Notes: generated by a model from the letters alone, not told the origin. 7,745 nucleotides of DNA from Prado023 sp036375875 (GCA_036375875.1 DASVBK010000287.1:1-7745), one strand, 5' to 3'; shown: positions 1 to 6,194, counted from the first letter of the stretch. Numbers and translations: made by a program.

Positions 1-110
1 TCACGCCGCAGGAGTTCGAGGCGTTCGGCCAAGCGTGCATCAAGGTCGCGGCAGCGCTGCAGGCAGCGCCCGGCACGGGGTCCAGCGCGCCGCGGGCCGC
101 CTCAGCCTGA
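1..110 (+). CDS. C-terminal end of an unidentified gene (5' truncated by window edge)
   Basis: The frame starting at base 3 is open from the window edge to a TGA at 108-110 and gives 35 residues. They begin TPQEFEAFGQACIKVAAALQ and finish with a Gly/Ser/Ala/Pro-rich tail. Almost every third codon position is G or C, as expected for a real gene here. The first 20 residues look like a final amphipathic helix of a soluble enzyme and the rest like a disordered tail. I cannot name the family from so short a piece. It converges on the CPBP protease gene and the two stop codons overlap by 9 bp (102-110), so neither gene has room for a terminator outside the other's coding sequence. Confidence 0.5.
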   Translation, partial: TPQEFEAFGQACIKVAAALQAAPGTGSSAPRAASA

Positions 111-1028
111 CTCGCGGGCGGCGCCGGGCTCGTCCGCGTCGTCCCTGCGCGCGTCGTCGCCCGGCTCGGGTGACGCCTGGTCGCCCGGCCCGGCTGCCGC
201 CTCGGTGCCCGGCCCGGGTGCCGCATTGGTGCCCGGCCCGGCTGCCGCATTGTTGCCCGGCGCGGGTCCCGCCTCGGCGCCCGGCCCGGGTGCCGCCTCG
301 GCCCCCGCCGCATCGGAGGGCGGCGGCGGCCCCCCGCCGCTCGCCGCGACGCGCCGGCCCACCAACCAGGCGGCGATCGACCCGGTGCTGTTCATCGTCC
401 AGTGCAGGCCGATCGGCGCCAGGATGCTGCCGCTCCACACCACGAGCATGGCGAAGCCCACCCCAGCGCCGCCGGTGGCCACGATCGTGCCGGCGACCGT
501 GGCGATCCGCGCCCGCCAACCGGCGCCCAGCTGGCTGGTCAGCGCGTGCGAGTCGTGCATCTCGTACGCCGGCAGGATGTGCCAGAACCCGAACAGGAGC
601 GCCGAGCCGAGCACGCCCCACACCAGGCCGTAGGACTCGGTGAGCAGCGCCAGCAGCACGGAGCGGAAGACCACCTCCTCGAGGGCGACGGTGCCCAGCG
701 GCACCTCGACGAGGGACTTCAGCGCGACCTGCGCGCCGGTCACCGTCACGACCCGCTCGTCGGCGAACAGTGGGTGCAGCCGCGGGATCGCGACCCCGGC
801 GGCCATGCCGATCGACACGATCGCCACGCAGCCCAGCGCCCAGAGCAGTCCCGTGCCCCAGTGGGCCAGCCCGAGCTGGGTCCAGGAGAGCCCTATGAGC
901 CGGCCGAACAGCAGGAACGCCACCGTCCACACGAGCGCCAGCGGCACGTACCAGCGGCGCGAGATGTGGAAGGTGGTGAAGCTCGCCAGGAGCATCATCA
1001 CCAGCAGCAGGGCGAGTTGGAGCTCCAC
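102..1028 (-). CDS. CPBP family intramembrane metalloprotease with repetitive Pro/Gly/Ala C-terminal tail
   Basis: A 308-residue polytopic membrane protein of the CPBP (CAAX protease / bacteriocin-processing, 'Abi') family. Known members are intramembrane metalloproteases with Glu and His in the active site. The three family motifs are visible: EEVVFR at 117-122 (E117, E118, R122), FGFWH at 146-150 (H150) and HWTMN at 209-213 (H209, N213). About seven hydrophobic segments cover residues 3-225. From about residue 231 the protein becomes a soluble Pro/Gly/Ala-rich tail with 8-residue repeats beginning PG. The start is GTG, directly after the TGA of the upstream hydrolase gene (TGA at 1031-1029, GTG at 1028-1026), which implies translational coupling. 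It is the third gene of an operon after the channel and the hydrolase. The substrate is unknown. The motifs make the family secure; proteolytic activity is inferred from the family. Confidence 0.9.
   Translation of the reverse strand: MELQLALLLVMMLLASFTTFHISRRWYVPLALVWTVAFLLFGRLIGLSWTQLGLAHWGTGLLWALGCVAIVSIGMAAGVAIPRLHPLFADERVVTVTGAQVALKSLVEVPLGTVALEEVVFRSVLLALLTESYGLVWGVLGSALLFGFWHILPAYEMHDSHALTSQLGAGWRARIATVAGTIVATGGAGVGFAMLVVWSGSILAPIGLHWTMNSTGSIAAWLVGRRVAASGGGPPPPSDAAGAEAAPGPGAEAGPAPGNNAAAGPGTNAAPGPGTEAAAGPGDQASPEPGDDARRDDADEPGAARESG
141..308 (-). repeat. 24-bp tandem repeats encoding 8-residue PGxxAAxG units
   Basis: Near the 3' end of the CPBP protease gene the protein repeats an 8-residue unit: PGAEAGPA, PGNNAAAG, PGTNAAPG, PGTEAAAG, PGDQASPE, PGDDARRD (residues 249-296). 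A degenerate unit precedes them at 241-248. The DNA units are 24 bp and imperfect, with GGCCCGG-like cores recurring. The reading frame is kept throughout. The tail is hydrophilic and probably disordered, and its last units turn acidic. Copy number of such repeats often varies between strains. Confidence 0.8.
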
Positions 1029-3161
1029 TCAGTCGTCCCGGCCGATGACCTGCTCCGGGGCGCTCTCGGGCGGCACGTCGTCGAGCGCCAGGTCGATCGC
1101 GGGCTCCCCCGAGCCGACCCGGGCCAGCTCGTGGTCGATCAGCGCGTCGGCGGCCGCCACGTCCACTCCCCAGCCGGCCATCGTCGCCTCGGCCTTCGCG
1201 CGGGCCCCGCCGAGCTGCTCGGCCACCAGCCTGGACTGCGCGATGAGCAGCTCGCGCCGGCGCAGGGCTGCCTCGATGCGCGACAGCTCCTCGGGGTTGC
1301 ACGGCAGGTCGTAGACGACCGAGACGAACCGCGCCAGGTCCTCCCGGTAGTCGTGGCCGTCGGCGCCGAACTGGCCGGGCACCACGGTCATGGCGTTCAT
1401 GACGTCGGCCACGGTGACGAAGAGCGTGGTGAGCGGCCGCCAGTCCATCTCCGGGGGGATGCCCGGAGGTCGCGCGGCGCGGTCCTCGGCCAGCCAGCCG
1501 GGCTGCCGGATCGCCAGCTCGGGCCCGAACTTCGTGATCGGGTCCTCGTGGTGGCTCAGCAGCACGATGCGTGCGGCGGCCCGCCGATGGGCCGGCAGCG
1601 CCTCGAGCTCCTCGAACGAGTCCACCTCCGCCACGATGCCGTCGGGGTCGGTGGCCACCGGGTCGGCGCGCCACTCCTTGGCCCACGCCGACTCGTCCGG
1701 GGTGCCGATGAACAGCGCGCGCTCGATGCCCCGCTCGGCGAAGGCCCGGGCGCCACCGTGCATCATCACGTCCTGGCCGGTGTGCGCCCCGAGGCTCTCG
1801 CCGAACTGCACCACGCGCGGCCGGCGCTCCGCGGGCATCGCCGCCAGGTGCGCGTGCACCGCCTCGATCAGGGCGCGCGCGTTGTGCCGCCCGACCCTGA
1901 CCCGGTCCAAGGACAGGAACGACGGCCGCAACGAGTACTGGGTGGTGACGATCGCGCAGTCCCCGCGCGTGAGGTACTCCACGGCCTCGGCCATGACGTA
2001 GTTGACGTAACCGGTGCCGGTCGGCGAGCACAGCACCAGCAACGAGCGGTCGAACGCGCCGAGGGCCTCCATCTCCTCCAGGGCGATGCTCGCGCGCTCC
2101 TCGGCGGTGTCCGCGGCTGACAGGGGCACGAACACCCGCACCGGCTCGGAGGCGGCCGAGCCCATCACCTCGGTGATCTCCTGCGTGGTCAGTGGCAGGG
2201 CGGCGAACCGGCGACCCTCCCGGGTCATGCCGGCCCAGGCCAGGTGGCTGGCCGGGCCACCGGAGACGCAGCGGTTCGTGGGCGGGTCCGCGTGCAGGGT
2301 CTCGATCGCCGAGCCCGCGTGCTCGGTGTTGCGGTAGAGGGCCTCGACGCCCTGCCAGATCCCAACGCCGAGGGCGCTCAGGCACACCACGTGGCCAACG
2401 GCCGTGCCCGCCGGCGAGGGCACCGCATCGGGCAGCGACCGGCCGATCGCATGCGCGGCGAGGGCCTCACCCTTGCCCAGCGCGGTGAGCCCGAGCGCGG
2501 TGCCCGCACCGATCGCGACCGAGCGGGGGCTCAGCGGCGGGACCGGCTCCCCGGTTGCCTGCGCCCGACGCACCCGCTCCCGCTGCACCAGGGAGGTGGC
2601 CAGCGCGGTGCCCAGGCCCAGCATGGCGGCCCCCCCGATGAGGCGGCGGCTGCCGCGGCCAAGGTGCGCCCTGCGCATGCCGTCGTAGAGGAGGTCGCTC
2701 GTCGCGGTGGCGATGAGCCCGACGATCGCGGCCTGCTCGGTGCGCTCGAGCCACGAGCGGGTGAGGCCGCGGCTCACCGACTCCCCCGGCTGCTGGGCCA
2801 CGAGGCGCTGCAGCGGTCGCGAGGCCAGGCCGGTGGTCAGGTACGTGCCATAGGCGAGCAGCCGCACGCGGGCCCGGTACTCGTGCATGACGCTCTCGTC
2901 GTCGTAGCCCTCGATGACGGGCAGCACACGGGGGGCCACCAGCGAGGCCCCGGCCCAGAGCAGCGACTGACTCGTGGCGACCAGGCCGTAGTTCACCGAG
3001 CCGGTCAGCCCGGTGGCCAGCGCCTGCCCGGCGGTCGTGCGCGGCATCAGGCCGCGTCCGAAGGTGCGCCCGGTCGAGGCGATCGCCGCGAGCAGGGCGG
3101 TGCGCTCGGCCAGCGTCGAGGCGATGTCGGCACGGAACGCGTTCTGCGCCACGGGGCTCAC
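1029..3161 (-). CDS. Membrane-anchored alpha/beta-hydrolase family protein (Abhydrolase_9_N + Abhydrolase_9)
   Basis: A 710-residue protein. The N-terminal part (about 35-290) has several hydrophobic segments (roughly 50-80, 143-160, 172-192, 213-230, 252-274) and opens with a GRGLMPR-type motif typical of Abhydrolase_9_N. The catalytic part (about 315-620) matches Abhydrolase_9: GAFDR (368-372), SPTGTGYVN (379-387), EYLTRGD (395-401), QYSLRPSFLSL (408-418) and nucleophile elbow GESLG (454-458, Ser456). The likely acid is Asp540 in SHHEDP and the likely base His603 in GADGHDY. Residues 625-710 form a helical, charged extension ending in an acidic tail. The substrate is unknown; a lipid or envelope ester is only a guess. 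The start is GTG, overlapping the channel's TGA as GTGA (3161-3158), so it is probably translated by coupling. The TGA at 1031-1029 abuts the CPBP start. Confidence 0.88.
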   Translation of the reverse strand: MSPVAQNAFRADIASTLAERTALLAAIASTGRTFGRGLMPRTTAGQALATGLTGSVNYGLVATSQSLLWAGASLVAPRVLPVIEGYDDESVMHEYRARVRLLAYGTYLTTGLASRPLQRLVAQQPGESVSRGLTRSWLERTEQAAIVGLIATATSDLLYDGMRRAHLGRGSRRLIGGAAMLGLGTALATSLVQRERVRRAQATGEPVPPLSPRSVAIGAGTALGLTALGKGEALAAHAIGRSLPDAVPSPAGTAVGHVVCLSALGVGIWQGVEALYRNTEHAGSAIETLHADPPTNRCVSGGPASHLAWAGMTREGRRFAALPLTTQEITEVMGSAASEPVRVFVPLSAADTAEERASIALEEMEALGAFDRSLLVLCSPTGTGYVNYVMAEAVEYLTRGDCAIVTTQYSLRPSFLSLDRVRVGRHNARALIEAVHAHLAAMPAERRPRVVQFGESLGAHTGQDVMMHGGARAFAERGIERALFIGTPDESAWAKEWRADPVATDPDGIVAEVDSFEELEALPAHRRAAARIVLLSHHEDPITKFGPELAIRQPGWLAEDRAARPPGIPPEMDWRPLTTLFVTVADVMNAMTVVPGQFGADGHDYREDLARFVSVVYDLPCNPEELSRIEAALRRRELLIAQSRLVAEQLGGARAKAEATMAGWGVDVAAADALIDHELARVGSGEPAIDLALDDVPPESAPEQVIGRDD

Positions 3162-3763
3162 CCCCCGGAGTCCGAGGTCGGGCTGGCGCCACCCGGCAGC
3201 TCGGCCTTGGCGAGCTTGGCCTGGACCGCCCGTCGGGCGGACATGCTCAGCAGCTTCACCGCCACCCCGATGAGCACGAGGTCCAGGACCATCTGCAGGG
3301 TGACGAGCATGCGCGCGGCGTCGGTCACGGCGGCGATGTCGCCGAAGCCGACGGTCGCCAGGACCGTCACCGAGAAGTAGACGCCAGCCACTTTGTCCAC
3401 CGGCTGAGTGAACGACCCCGGGTCGTTGGCCGACAACGAGACGTAGATGAAGGCGAAGAGCGTGAGGAACATGCCGAACACCAGCGCGAGCGCCTCGATG
3501 GCGGCCAGCACCGGCCGGTCCGCCCGGGAGATGCGCCCCATCTGCCGGGCGAAGACCACCCCGACGAGCACGAGTCCCAGGACCGCCATGACGCCGACGA
3601 GCGGCGCGGTCTCGGGCCGGATCGGCACCAGCGCGTAGACCAGCAGCGTGACCGCCACGACGCCCAGGGAGCGCGCGGCGGCCAGGGCGAGGAGCCGGCG
3701 GGGCAGGTGGTCGGCGAGCGCGGCGTCGACCAGCGGCGCGGCCGGTGAGGGGCCCATGGCCAT
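3158..3763 (-). CDS. Potassium-channel family protein (Ion_trans_2 pore, TVGFGD filter)
   Basis: A 201-residue membrane protein with four predicted membrane segments (about 32-48, 52-72, 86-109, 147-171). Between the last two lies a re-entrant pore helix (about 124-136) and the selectivity filter TVGFGD at 137-142. This filter is the signature of tetrameric K+ channels, with Phe where TVGYGD has Tyr. There is no RCK/TrkA-N or cyclic-nucleotide domain; the cytoplasmic end after residue 172 is only about 30 residues, basic then Gly/Ser-rich. The ATG at 3763-3761 is preferred over the ATG two codons later because AGGAGGA lies 4 bases before it. This is the first gene of the operon with the hydrolase and CPBP protease, and its TGA overlaps the next GTG. 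K+ selectivity is inferred from the filter; the gating signal is unknown. Confidence 0.9.
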   Translation of the reverse strand: MAMGPSPAAPLVDAALADHLPRRLLALAAARSLGVVAVTLLVYALVPIRPETAPLVGVMAVLGLVLVGVVFARQMGRISRADRPVLAAIEALALVFGMFLTLFAFIYVSLSANDPGSFTQPVDKVAGVYFSVTVLATVGFGDIAAVTDAARMLVTLQMVLDLVLIGVAVKLLSMSARRAVQAKLAKAELPGGASPTSDSGG

Positions 3764-3767
3764 CGCG

Positions 3768-3774
3768 TCCTCCT
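3768..3774 (-). promoter_or_regulatory. Strong ribosome binding site (AGGAGGA) of the channel gene
   Basis: Read on the minus strand, AGGAGGA is followed by CGCG and then the ATG at 3763. It is the only near-perfect Shine-Dalgarno sequence in the minus-strand operon. The next two genes have overlapping or abutting stop/start codons, so this site probably loads ribosomes for all three. Confidence 0.75.
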
Positions 3775-3817
3775 GCGCCGTCGGCGGTTGACTCGCCGGC
3801 AGCCTAGCGGTCCCCTC

Positions 3818-3841
3818 GCAGTCGAGGCGGCAGTCGAGGCG
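3818..3841. repeat. 12-bp perfect tandem duplication
   Basis: GCAGTCGAGGCG occurs twice back to back (3818-3829 and 3830-3841) in the 84-bp gap between the YwiC-like gene and the channel gene. On the minus strand one copy can pair as a 5-bp stem, CCTCG-ACTG-CGAGG (3814-3827). There is no T-tract, so it is not a convincing terminator. It may be a simple slippage duplication just 3' of the YwiC-like stop codon. Confidence 0.6.
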
Positions 3842-3847
3842 GCGAGA

Positions 3848-4777
3848 TCACACTGCCAGCTGCGCGGCCAGGACCACGAGCACCGCGACCACGGCCTCGA
3901 CGGCACCGAGGATGCCCGGACGCATCCCGGGGCGGCGCACGAGCGTGCGCAACAGGGCGGGGCCGAAGCCCAGAAGCCACCACGGCGAGAGCAGCCCGGT
4001 GCCCACGGCAGCGAGCAGGTGCCAGGCCAGGTCCAGGGTCTGGTAGGTCGCGCTGCCGGCCTCGCGCAGCAGCGACTTCACGTGGACGACAGAGCCCGTC
4101 AGGTACACCGCGCAGACCAGGGCGACCGTGACCGTCGGGGCGAGCAGCGTGTCGAGCAGGGCTGTGGGCCCCGCGACGACCGCCACCGCCATCGGCACCG
4201 CCGCCACGGCCTGGGCCACCAGGAGCAGGTCGTTGGCCATGCTGCGCTCGCCCAAGCGGGCGGCGACCCACAGCCCAGCGCCCCAGAGCAGCGCGAGCAC
4301 CGCCGCTGCCAGCAGCAGCCAGGGACGGGTCATGGCCAGCGGCAGCCCGAGCAGCGCCGTGAGCACCGCCCAGGGCACTGCGCGCGACAGCTCGCGGCGG
4401 GCCAGCCGCGTCCAGCTGCCGCGGCGCACCCGCGCGGTCAGGGCGCGGCCCCCGTAGTAGCCCACCGGATAGGCGCACACCCAGGCGGCGAGGAACAGCC
4501 AGCCCGCTGCGCTCGCGCCGCTCACGGCGAAGGCCATGAGCACCGGCACGATCAGGAACGCCCACGCCCCGTGCTGCGGCGGCGGCAGCGGCACCCACGC
4601 CGGCCGGTCGCGGCGGTGCCCCGCTCGCCTGCCGGCGGCCGGAGGCACGGGTGGCGCAGCGCGCCAGCCCTGCTGGCCCGGTTCCGGCGCCATCGGCCCG
4701 AGGGGCGTCGCGTTCCGCGCCGCAGCCAGGGCGGTGTACTCCCCGGAGGGGATCGGCCCGAACCGGTCGGCGGTCAT
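3848..4777 (-). CDS. YwiC-like family multi-pass membrane protein
   Basis: A 309-residue protein. The first ~62 residues are Pro/Ala/Arg-rich and look disordered and cytoplasmic. Then follow the YwiC-like hallmark QHGAWAF (68-74) and about eight to nine hydrophobic segments through residue 309. Other features fitting the family are GERSMANDLLLV (176-187), YLTGSVVHVKSLLREAG (225-241), AWH (251-253) and a late RRPGMRPGILGAVE (281-294). YwiC-like proteins have no settled function; Bacillus subtilis ywiC, the namesake, lies near nitrate/anaerobic genes, which does not establish a role here. The ATG at 4777-4775 overlaps the TGA of the META-domain gene as ATGA, so the two are probably co-translated. 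The long N-terminal extension before QHGAW is unusual; an internal ATG at residue 29 is possible but less natural given the overlap. Confidence 0.82.
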   Translation of the reverse strand: MTADRFGPIPSGEYTALAAARNATPLGPMAPEPGQQGWRAAPPVPPAAGRRAGHRRDRPAWVPLPPPQHGAWAFLIVPVLMAFAVSGASAAGWLFLAAWVCAYPVGYYGGRALTARVRRGSWTRLARRELSRAVPWAVLTALLGLPLAMTRPWLLLAAAVLALLWGAGLWVAARLGERSMANDLLLVAQAVAAVPMAVAVVAGPTALLDTLLAPTVTVALVCAVYLTGSVVHVKSLLREAGSATYQTLDLAWHLLAAVGTGLLSPWWLLGFGPALLRTLVRRPGMRPGILGAVEAVVAVLVVLAAQLAV

Positions 4778-5211
4778 GGCTGCTGCTCGGGATCGGCGGA
4801 CGGCACGAAGGCGAGCAGCTCGGCCCCGTCGGCGTCGGCCAGGACCAGCTCGTCGGCGTTGCTGCTGAACGTTCGCACCCGCTCCAGCAGCGCCACATAG
4901 GCCTGCTCGGCGGCCATGGCATGGGGTGGGCCGGCCATCATCGTCATCCCGAACGGGCCAAGCTCGAGCTGGCCGTCGGGCAGCTCACGACAGGCGCCGA
5001 AGTAGCGGTTGACCGGGGCCTTGCCACCAGCCCGCTGCTCCTGCAGGCCCAACGTCACGTGCACGGCCGACCAGTCAACGTCCCGGTCGGCGGCCCGGAC
5101 GAGGTCCCACTGGGTCCCCCACGGCAACGCCTGCGCCTGCGCCATGGCCACAGTGTGGCTGATCGCCCAGCGCACAGGGCGGCCGAAGGGCGGCCCGCTG
5201 ATGCGCCGCAT
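4774..5211 (-). CDS. META-domain (HslJ-like) protein without a visible signal peptide
   Basis: With the start chosen here the protein has 145 residues. A META domain spans about 33-136: a WDLV strand, VHVTLGLQ, the NRYFGACRE core (68-76), LELGPFGMTMMAGPP (82-96), E102 before a helix, then ELVLADADGAELLAF (121-135). META domains are small beta-rich folds, found in HslJ-type heat-inducible or lipoproteins; the molecular function is unclear. The TxMxC-like position carries Gly instead of the common Cys. No lipobox or signal peptide is seen, so it is probably cytoplasmic. The open frame reaches a TTG at 5259, but G/C-rich third positions stop near the ATG at 5211, which has GGAG two bases upstream (short spacing). 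An ATG at 5145 (123 residues), just before the domain, is a real alternative. It overlaps the YwiC-like gene by ATGA and diverges from cysK. Confidence 0.78.
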   Translation of the reverse strand: MRRISGPPFGRPVRWAISHTVAMAQAQALPWGTQWDLVRAADRDVDWSAVHVTLGLQEQRAGGKAPVNRYFGACRELPDGQLELGPFGMTMMAGPPHAMAAEQAYVALLERVRTFSSNADELVLADADGAELLAFVPSADPEQQP

Positions 5212-5215
5212 TTCT

Positions 5216-5227
5216 CCAACGAGTTGG
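5216..5227. promoter_or_regulatory. Candidate operator: CCAAC-GA-GTTGG palindrome
   Basis: A perfect 5-bp inverted repeat with a 2-bp spacer sits directly before the proposed cysK -35 box and between the divergent META and cysK starts. Its position suits a transcription factor controlling one or both directions. I do not match it to a known sulfur regulator site, and short palindromes occur by chance. Confidence 0.3.
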
Positions 5228-5255
5228 TTGCTGAATTGCCGGGGTGCGTTAGTCT
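5228..5255 (+). promoter_or_regulatory. Predicted cysK promoter giving a leaderless mRNA
   Basis: TTGCTG (5228-5233) and TAGTCT (5250-5255) are separated by 16 bp and resemble -35 and actinobacterial TANNNT -10 boxes. Only six bases (5256-5261) separate the -10 from the cysK ATG, so transcription would start at or next to the A of ATG. No Shine-Dalgarno sequence precedes cysK, which agrees with leaderless translation, common in Actinomycetota. The -35 match is only fair. Confidence 0.6.
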
Positions 5256-5261
5256 TCAACC

Positions 5262-6194
5262 ATGCGCATCGCTGACGACATCACCCAGCTCATCGGCAAC
5301 ACCCCACTCGTGCGCCTGCACAGGGTCACTGACGGGGCCGAGGCCCAGGTACTGGCCAAGTTGGAGTTCTTCAACCCCGGTGGCTCGGTGAAGGACCGGA
5401 TCGGAGCCTCGATGATCGCCGCGGCGATCGACGCCGGCGAGCTCGGCCCGGAAACGGTCATCGTGGAGCCGACCAGCGGCAACACCGGGATCGCCCTGGC
5501 GATGGTGTGCGCGGCCAAGGGCATCCGATGCATCCTCACGATGCCCGAGACCATGAGCAAGGAGCGTCGCATGCTGCTGCGTGCCTACGGCGCCGAGCTC
5601 GTGCTCACGCCCGGCCCGGAGGGCATGGGCGGGGCCATCGCCAAGGCCAAGGAGCTCGCCGCGGAGCACGACAACTACCTCATCCCGCAGCAGTTCGAGA
5701 ACCCGGCCAACCCGGAGATCCACCGCCGCACCACGGCCGAGGAGATCTGGAACGACACCGACGGGTCGGTCGACATCGTCGTGGCCGGCGTGGGCACCGG
5801 CGGCACCATCACCGGCGTCGGCCAGGTGCTCAAGGAGCGCAAGCCCGAGGTGCAACTCATCGCCGTCGAGCCCGCGGCCTCGCCAGTGCTCTCCGGCGGT
5901 GCCAAGGGTCCGCACCCCCTCCAGGGCATCGGCGCCGGCTTCGTGCCGGCGGTCCTCGACACCGGCATCTACGACGAGGTCGTCACCGTCGATGCCGCGG
6001 ACGCCATGGCCACCGCCCGGCGAGCAGGCGCCGAGGAGGGCGTGCTCGTGGGCATCTCCTCCGGTGCCGCGATCTGGGCGGCGGTGCAGGTCGCCAAGCG
6101 ACCCGAGAACGCCGGCAGGACGATCGTCGTCATCATCCCGTCGAACGGCGAGCGCTACCTGTCCACGGCGCTGTTCGCCGACCTCGTCGACTAG
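5262..6194 (+). CDS. cysK: Cysteine synthase A (O-acetylserine sulfhydrylase)
   Basis: A 310-residue cytoplasmic PLP enzyme that makes L-cysteine from O-acetylserine and sulfide. The Schiff-base lysine is K44 in NPGGSVKDRIG (38-48). The substrate-binding loop is PTSGNTG (70-76), the phosphate-binding loop GVGTGGT (176-182), and the PLP-pyridine serine lies in GISSGA (264-269). QGIGAGFVP (221-229) lines the pocket where the CysE tail binds. The near N-terminal ITQLIGNTPLVRL (7-19) is classic for CysK. Length is normal for the family and the sequence closely resembles mycobacterial CysK1 as I remember it. The ATG at 5262 starts exactly where the family does; there is no Shine-Dalgarno sequence, and a -10 box lies six bases upstream. 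It is followed after 14 bp by cysE. Confidence 0.97.
   Translation: MRIADDITQLIGNTPLVRLHRVTDGAEAQVLAKLEFFNPGGSVKDRIGASMIAAAIDAGELGPETVIVEPTSGNTGIALAMVCAAKGIRCILTMPETMSKERRMLLRAYGAELVLTPGPEGMGGAIAKAKELAAEHDNYLIPQQFENPANPEIHRRTTAEEIWNDTDGSVDIVVAGVGTGGTITGVGQVLKERKPEVQLIAVEPAASPVLSGGAKGPHPLQGIGAGFVPAVLDTGIYDEVVTVDAADAMATARRAGAEEGVLVGISSGAAIWAAVQVAKRPENAGRTIVVIIPSNGERYLSTALFADLVD

Noticed and set aside
402..2120. Long plus-strand open frame (572 codons) antisense to the hydrolase gene
   Set aside because: High His/Arg/Gln content and no domain; typical antisense shadow of a high-GC gene.
40..2385. A 781-codon open frame on the minus strand spanning the CPBP and hydrolase genes
   Set aside because: Its translation is Arg/Gly/Pro-rich low-information sequence, and it lies out of frame under two genes with clear family motifs. 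It is a GC-bias shadow.
2244..3380. Plus-strand open frame antisense to the hydrolase and channel genes
   Set aside because: No recognisable motif and it crosses a gene boundary on the other strand; shadow.
3801..3806. TAGGCT on the minus strand as a -10 box for the channel operon
   Set aside because: It fits TANNNT and lies 37 bases before the ATG, but no plausible -35 is found at 16-18 bp; too weak to list as a promoter.
3814..3827. CCTCG-CAGT-CGAGG hairpin as a terminator after the YwiC-like gene
   Set aside because: Only 5 bp of stem and no T-tract; not enough for an intrinsic terminator call.
3788..4922. Long open frames on both strands (about 370 codons each) over the YwiC-like gene
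   Set aside because: Neither has hydrophobic segments or motifs, while the YwiC-like frame has the QHGAWAF hallmark and the ATGA junction.
5212..5259. Extension of the META-domain gene to the TTG at 5259
   Set aside because: Third positions lose their G/C bias here, there is no ribosome binding site, and it would cover the cysK promoter. An ATG at 5211 or 5145 is better.
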